Shown here: piece after piece, positions 33,971 to 37,941 of the stretch
How positions within the stretch are numbered: position 1 is the first letter of the stretch
Layout: every line of letters begins with the position of its first letter
From: Deltaproteobacteria bacterium
Lineage (GTDB): Bacteria; Myxococcota_A; UBA9160; UBA6930
Assembly (NCBI GenBank): GCA_002687015.1
Contig: NYZB01000214.1
Span: 1 to 37,941, forward strand
DNA length: 37,941 nt
Direction: 5' to 3'
Program-made: the position numbers and the translations under genes
Notes under the pieces: generated by a model
Databases searched by the model: none
The model's input: the letters and a program-made list of their open reading frames with translations, nothing else
Told to the model about the DNA's origin: nothing

Positions 33971-35629
33971 GTGAGTCGTCGTCATCGCCCCGAGCTGGCC
34001 CTGGTAGCCCTGCTGGCGCTCCTCCTGCCGCTGGATGCCGGTGCCGAGGAGCCGCCTCCGAACATCCTCCTGATCATGGCCGAGGATCTGGGTCCGAGGT
34101 TGGGCGCCTACGGCGACCCGATCGCGAAGACCCCGAACATCGATCGCCTGGCCCGCGAGGGCGTGCTCTACGAGCGGGCCTTCACGACCGCGGGCGTCTG
34201 CGCACCGAGCCGGGCGGCCATCATCATGGGCGTCCACCAGAACACCTGGGGCGCCGGGCACATGCGCACCTACCGGGGCGGCTACCTGGCCGTGCCACCT
34301 CCGGACATGAAGGCCTTTCCGGAGCTGCTGCGCGCGGCGGGCTACTACACGGTGAACGCCGGCAAGACCGACTACCAGATGAGCACGACGCTGCAGGGCG
34401 CCTTCGGTGGCCCTTTCACCATCTGGGACGACACCTCTGGGAGCAATTGGCGCGGGCGTGCCGAAGACCAGCCCTTCTTCGCCTACATGACCCTCGGCAT
34501 CACCCACGAGGGCCAGCTCTGGCCGATCATGACCTGGCCTCCGGGCCTGATGGAGACCCTGACCCTGCCGATGCGGCTCTGGACCCGCTGGCAGTGGATC
34601 GGCGAGACCGATCCGAGGACGGTGCCGATCCCGCCCTACTACCCCGACAACCCCGTGGTTCGAGAGGACCTCGCGCGCTTGTACAACAACATCGAGGCGA
34701 TGGACGCACAGGTCGGGGAGCTCCTGGCGAAGCTCGAAGAAGACGGCCTCGCCGACCGCACCCTCGTGATCTTCACGACCGATCACGGCGACGGCCTGCC
34801 GCGGGGCAAGCGCTGGCCCTACGACTCGGGAACCCGGATTCCCCTGATCGTGCGATGGCCCGGCGTCACCGACGCGGGAAGCGTGGAGGCGGAGCTGGTG
34901 AGCGGCGTCGACTTCGCCCCGACCCTCCTACGGGCCGCCGGACTGCCGGTGCCCGACCACGTGCAGGGCCGGGTCTTCCTCGGCCCGGACAAGGAGTCCG
35001 AACCGGGCTACGTCTACGCTGCGAGGGACCGCATGGATGCTCATCGGGACCGGGTGCGCTCGGTTCGCGACCGGGACTTCCTGTACGTCCGGCACCTGAT
35101 ACCCGACCAGCCCTACGTGCTGCCGATCGAGTACCGCAACCAGCTGCCCATGATGGTGGAGCTCCAACGCCTCCACGAGGCCGGCGCCTTGACGGGCCCC
35201 CCGGCGCTCTGGTTCCGCGAGACGCGCGACGCCGAGGAGCTCTTCGACACCCGCGACGACCCGCACCAGGTGCGCAACCTCGCGGGCGACCCGGCGCACG
35301 CCGATCGTCTGGCGACGATGCGGCGCGAGCTCGACCGTTGGCTCGAAGCGTCCGGAGACCTGGGGCTCCTGGAAGAAGAGGAGCTTCGGAAACGCTTCTG
35401 GCCAGGCGGGGAGCAGCCCGTCACCGCCGCTCCCCGCCACGAGCAGAGCCCGGGCCGCGTCGGCCTCTCTTCGGCCAGCGCGGGCGCATCGATCGGCTAT
35501 CGGATCGACGGCGGCCCATGGCGCCTCTACACCGGGCCCATCCCCGTCGGCGCAGGAGCGGAGATCACCGCCAAGGCCGTCCGCTACGGATGGGCGGAGA
35601 GCGATGAGGTCGACATCGAGCTCCCCTAG
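33971..35629 (+). CDS. Type I sulfatase with a C-terminal beta-sandwich
   Basis: This 552-residue exported arylsulfatase-family enzyme has a signal peptide (about 1-25, LVALLALLLPLDAGA). NILLIMAEDLGPRLGAYGD supplies metal Asp residues. The sulfatase signature CAPSR (77-81) has Cys77 as the residue converted to formylglycine, and FTTDHGDGLPRGKRWPYDSG supplies further metal ligands. The last 65 residues (SIGYRIDGGPWRLYTGPI) resemble the chitobiase/hexosaminidase C-terminal domain seen in some secreted sulfatases. It probably removes sulfate from polysaccharides or glycolipids. No formylglycine-generating enzyme gene is in the window. GTG 33971 follows GGGAGGA. The stop abuts the convergent hydrolase stop. 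Confidence 0.93.
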   Translation: MSRRHRPELALVALLALLLPLDAGAEEPPPNILLIMAEDLGPRLGAYGDPIAKTPNIDRLAREGVLYERAFTTAGVCAPSRAAIIMGVHQNTWGAGHMRTYRGGYLAVPPPDMKAFPELLRAAGYYTVNAGKTDYQMSTTLQGAFGGPFTIWDDTSGSNWRGRAEDQPFFAYMTLGITHEGQLWPIMTWPPGLMETLTLPMRLWTRWQWIGETDPRTVPIPPYYPDNPVVREDLARLYNNIEAMDAQVGELLAKLEEDGLADRTLVIFTTDHGDGLPRGKRWPYDSGTRIPLIVRWPGVTDAGSVEAELVSGVDFAPTLLRAAGLPVPDHVQGRVFLGPDKESEPGYVYAARDRMDAHRDRVRSVRDRDFLYVRHLIPDQPYVLPIEYRNQLPMMVELQRLHEAGALTGPPALWFRETRDAEELFDTRDDPHQVRNLAGDPAHADRLATMRRELDRWLEASGDLGLLEEEELRKRFWPGGEQPVTAAPRHEQSPGRVGLSSASAGASIGYRIDGGPWRLYTGPIPVGAGAEITAKAVRYGWAESDEVDIELP

Positions 35630-36526
35630 CTAGGCCCGCCCCGCCTCGGCCTTTTCCGTGTGGGCCGAGATCGCGTCGGCGAGAGTCCCGAAGAGCCCGG
35701 GCGGCAGGTCGTGACCCATGCCCGGAATCTCGACGAGCTCCGCGCCGGGGATCGCCTGGGCCGTGTCCCGCCCGCCCTCGAGGGAGACCAGTGGATCTCC
35801 CAGACCGTGGATCACGAGCGTCGGCGCGGCGACCCTGCGGAGCCCGGGCCGGCGATCGCCGTGGGCCTGGATGGCGGCAAACTGACGGGCCACACCACCG
35901 GGGTCGAAGGAGCGGTCGAAGCAGCGCCCGGCCAGCTCGCGATGGGCTTCGTCGTCCAGGGGGTAACCGGGGCTTCCGATCACGCGAGCCGTGTGGAGGG
36001 AATGGTCGATGTAGGCCCCGCGTTCGGCCGGTGACGGCGTCATCAGGGCCTCCATCGCCTCCCGGGTCGGCGGCGGCAGCGCGGGATTGCCCGTGCTCGA
36101 CATGATCGAGACCAGGCTGCGCACGCGGTCGGGATGCCGGTAGCCGAGCGTCTGGGTGATCATGCCGCCCATCGAGATACCCGCCACGTGGGCACTCTCC
36201 AGAGCGAGGGCATCCATCAAGCCGACGACGTCGTCGGCCATGTCGTCCAGGGTGTAGGGCACTTCGGGCGTTTGCCCGGCCTTCTGGGCCTCGAACAAGC
36301 GGGCCAGGTCGGGGCGTCCAGCGCCGTGCAGATGGGTCGAGAGACCGGCATCCCGATTGTCGAAGACGACGAGTCGGTGCCCGGCCTGCACCAGCCGTTG
36401 GCAGAACCCGGGGTGCCACTGGATGCGCTGGGTTCCGAGGCCCCGCAGCAGGAACAGGGGTCGGTCCGCGGGAAGGCCGAACACCTCGTAGTCGATCTCG
36501 ACGCCGTTGGCGGATGTCCTGGGCAT
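35630..36526 (-). CDS. Alpha/beta-fold hydrolase
   Basis: This 298-residue cytoplasmic hydrolase has the alpha/beta fold. The nucleophile elbow is GISMGG (Ser118), the Asp is in IHGLGDPLV and the His in IPGMGHDLP. The oxyanion loop reads LRGLGTQRIQW, and VFDNRDAGLS follows. These features are typical of esterases of the aclacinomycin methylesterase RdmC/haloalkane-dehalogenase-like group. Substrate is unknown. It is convergent with the sulfatase with no gap between stops. No promoter hexamer or Shine-Dalgarno is obvious upstream of ATG 36526. Confidence 0.9.
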   Translation of the reverse strand: MPRTSANGVEIDYEVFGLPADRPLFLLRGLGTQRIQWHPGFCQRLVQAGHRLVVFDNRDAGLSTHLHGAGRPDLARLFEAQKAGQTPEVPYTLDDMADDVVGLMDALALESAHVAGISMGGMITQTLGYRHPDRVRSLVSIMSSTGNPALPPPTREAMEALMTPSPAERGAYIDHSLHTARVIGSPGYPLDDEAHRELAGRCFDRSFDPGGVARQFAAIQAHGDRRPGLRRVAAPTLVIHGLGDPLVSLEGGRDTAQAIPGAELVEIPGMGHDLPPGLFGTLADAISAHTEKAEAGRA

Positions 36527-36576
36527 CGTGTCAGGTTGGCACAGCTCGCATTTCGCAGCGAAGAGCGCGAGCGAGG

Positions 36577-36582
36577 TACCAT
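36577..36582 (+). promoter_or_regulatory. Candidate -10 of the zinc peptidase gene
   Basis: TACCAT lies 18 nt before ATG 36601, with a GGAGG Shine-Dalgarno between them. No good -35 is seen. It lies in the 74-bp divergent gap with the hydrolase. Confidence 0.33.
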
Positions 36583-36600
36583 GGGCGACTGGAGGAAGCC

Positions 36601-37515
36601 ATGCGCTGGCGGCGAGGTGGACGGAGTCGAAACGTCGAGGACCGGCGCGGCGAGAGGCCGCGCGGGGGCTTCGGGGGCGGTCTTGGCGGGGGCCGCATGC
36701 GGATCCCCCTGCCCCGGAGCCGCGGCGGCAAGGGAATGGGGTTGGGCGGCGTCCTGCTGCTCCTGCTCCTCTTGTTCGTGCTGCGCGACCAGCCCGGTCT
36801 GGTGCTCGGCGAAGGTGGGCCCGGACAGATCCAGGTCCCGGGTGGACCCGACGTCATGGCCGGCCCGCGCGGCGGTCGCGTCAGCTCCACTGCCGCCGAG
36901 GACGAGATGGTCGAGTTCGTGTCCTTCGTGCTCGACGACCTGCAGGCCACCTGGACGCGCATCCTGCCCGGCTACCGGGAGGCCAAGCTGGTCCTGTTCC
37001 GGGGCGCCGTGCGCTCGGGCTGCGGCCTGGCCCAATCGGCCATGGGCCCCTTCTACTGCCCGGCGGACCAGAAGGTCTACATCGACCTCGGCTTCTACGA
37101 CGAGCTGCGCCGACGCTTCGGTGCACCCGGGGATTTCGCCCAGGCCTACGTGCTCGCCCACGAGGTGGGCCACCACGTCCAGACCCTGATCGGCGTCGAG
37201 CGCAAGGTGCGCCGGGCCCAGCAGCAGCGCCCGGGCCAGCGCAACGAGGTCCAGGTCCGCATGGAGCTCCAGGCCGACTGCCTGGCGGGGGTGTGGGGGC
37301 ACTCCACGGCCGAACGCAACCTCCTCGAGGAGGGCGACGTCGAGGAGGCGCTGCGGGCGGCGGCGGCGATCGGAGACGACCGGATCCAGGAGATGTCGAC
37401 CGGGCGGGTCCAGCCCGAGGCCTTCACCCATGGCTCCTCCGAGCAGCGCATGCGCTGGTTCCGCCGGGGGCTGCAGAGCGGCGACCCGGAGGTCTGCAAC
37501 ACCTTCTCGCGCTGA
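36601..37515 (+). CDS. YpfJ-like neutral zinc metallopeptidase
   Basis: This 304-residue membrane-anchored protein belongs to the YpfJ/putative neutral zinc metallopeptidase family. A basic, Gly/Arg-rich cytoplasmic N-terminus (1-43) leads to one membrane helix (about 46-62, GLGGVLLLLLLLFVL). The periplasmic peptidase domain carries the zinc motif HEVGHH (His187, Glu188, His191) and a downstream ELQADCLAGVWGH, whose Glu is the likely third ligand. SGCGLAQSAMGPFYCPADQKVY is also conserved (first 20: SGCGLAQSAMGPFYCPADQK). Physiological substrates of this family are poorly known. It stands alone between a divergent hydrolase and a downstream aldolase gene 39 nt away. Confidence 0.93.
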   Translation: MRWRRGGRSRNVEDRRGERPRGGFGGGLGGGRMRIPLPRSRGGKGMGLGGVLLLLLLLFVLRDQPGLVLGEGGPGQIQVPGGPDVMAGPRGGRVSSTAAEDEMVEFVSFVLDDLQATWTRILPGYREAKLVLFRGAVRSGCGLAQSAMGPFYCPADQKVYIDLGFYDELRRRFGAPGDFAQAYVLAHEVGHHVQTLIGVERKVRRAQQQRPGQRNEVQVRMELQADCLAGVWGHSTAERNLLEEGDVEEALRAAAAIGDDRIQEMSTGRVQPEAFTHGSSEQRMRWFRRGLQSGDPEVCNTFSR

Positions 37516-37540
37516 GCGTTCTCGGTCGCCTCCTTCGGGC

Positions 37541-37546
37541 TATGAT
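37541..37546 (+). promoter_or_regulatory. -10-like hexamer just before the aldolase gene
   Basis: TATGAT is a strong -10 match ending 8 nt before ATG 37555. No Shine-Dalgarno is present between the hexamer and the start. It suggests a leaderless or near-leaderless message. Confidence 0.42.
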
Positions 37547-37554
37547 CCCCCGCC

Positions 37555-37941
37555 ATGAACGACCATCGGGAGATCAGGGAAGAGCTCCTCGCGACGGCCC
37601 GTCAGCTGCTGCACGCGGGCCTCGTCGAGGGAACCGCCGGCAACCTGTCGACGCGTCTGCCCGACGGGAATGTCCTGATGAGCCCTTCCTCGATCGACTA
37701 CGAGCTGATGACGGCGGAAGACCTCGCCGTGATCGACCTGGAAGGCAAGGTCCTCGAAGGGGAGCGAGCGCCCACCACCGAGAAGGCCCTCCACCTGGCC
37801 TGCCTGCGCGCCCACGACGACATTGGCGCCGTGATCCACTCCCACGCCAAGTACGCCACGATGTTCGCCGTCCCCCACCAGCCGATCCCCTGCGTGATCG
37901 AGGAGGTCGACGTGTTCGTCGGCGGCGACGTCCCGGTGGCC
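37555..37941 (+). CDS. Class II aldolase/adducin family protein (3' end outside window)
   Basis: The first 129 residues are visible and the frame is open at the window edge. The fold is that of fuculose/ribulose phosphate aldolases and epimerases. GNLSTRLPDGNVLMSPSS binds the substrate phosphate, TTEKALHLA supplies the catalytic Glu (E76), and HSHAKYATMFA supplies zinc ligands H95 and H97. The third His should lie beyond the window. Such enzymes cleave or epimerise phosphorylated sugars in the cytoplasm. The exact substrate cannot be told. The start ATG is preceded by TATGAT. Confidence 0.9.
   Translation, partial: MNDHREIREELLATARQLLHAGLVEGTAGNLSTRLPDGNVLMSPSSIDYELMTAEDLAVIDLEGKVLEGERAPTTEKALHLACLRAHDDIGAVIHSHAKYATMFAVPHQPIPCVIEEVDVFVGGDVPVA

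Overview
This window is very GC-rich, tightly packed chromosomal DNA from a Gram-negative bacterium. Outer-membrane and envelope genes support this: an AsmA-like protein, an ADP-heptose-type nucleotidyltransferase, and a beta-barrel ending in Phe. The mix of families (a Bat aerotolerance operon, class I fumarase, CHASE2 cyclase with FecR, a probable selenoprotein, and GST/SDR/patatin/MBL enzymes) resembles uncultured deltaproteobacterial lineages in the broad sense, such as Myxococcota or Binatota relatives. That placement is inference, because no rRNA or other marker gene is present. I see no phage, insertion sequence, CRISPR array, tRNA or rRNA.

Layout. 1-306: nothing recognisable. 307-3077 (minus): a small XRE-type regulator followed by ptsP. 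3331-6527 (plus): an AsmA-like protein and an HldE-C-like nucleotidyltransferase, overlapping by 4 nt. 6608-13763 (plus): a six-gene MoxR/Bat operon (MoxR, DUF58, lipoprotein, BatA-like, fused BatB/BatC-like, BatD-like), mostly with overlapping stops and starts. 13800-15410: class I fumarase, convergent with a formyltransferase; their stop codons share one CTAG. 16295-21074 (minus): an EAL/HDOD protein, a penicillin/AHL acylase-family hydrolase, a 2-hydroxychromene-2-carboxylate isomerase-like protein and a DUF427 protein. 21139-26308 (plus): a CHASE2 adenylate cyclase, a TPR/outer-membrane beta-barrel gene broken by a 1-nt frameshift, and a secreted FecR-domain protein. 26491-27912: M20 peptidase.

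27949-29995 (plus): a compact operon of a small membrane protein, a thioredoxin-fold protein with an in-frame TGA, and a secreted transglutaminase-like protein. The TGA lies in a W-U-P-Y context and is followed by a SECIS-like hairpin, so the middle gene is best read as a selenoprotein. This is the most interesting item in the window. 30040-33892 (minus): SDR, GST-family, patatin-like and metallo-beta-lactamase-fold enzymes; the GST-SDR pair has a palindromic operator-like site in its promoter region. 33971-37941: sulfatase (plus), alpha/beta hydrolase (minus), a YpfJ-like zinc metallopeptidase (plus) and the 5' part of a class II aldolase gene (plus).

Two patterns cut across the genes. Several start codons lie only 5-8 nt downstream of a TANNNT-like -10 hexamer and lack a Shine-Dalgarno sequence, which suggests leaderless transcripts. 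Two perfect tandem duplications (21 bp and 36 bp) lie within 500 bp around 29.6-30.1 kb. All residue numbers, pairings and distances were worked out by hand from the sequence; no database search was run.
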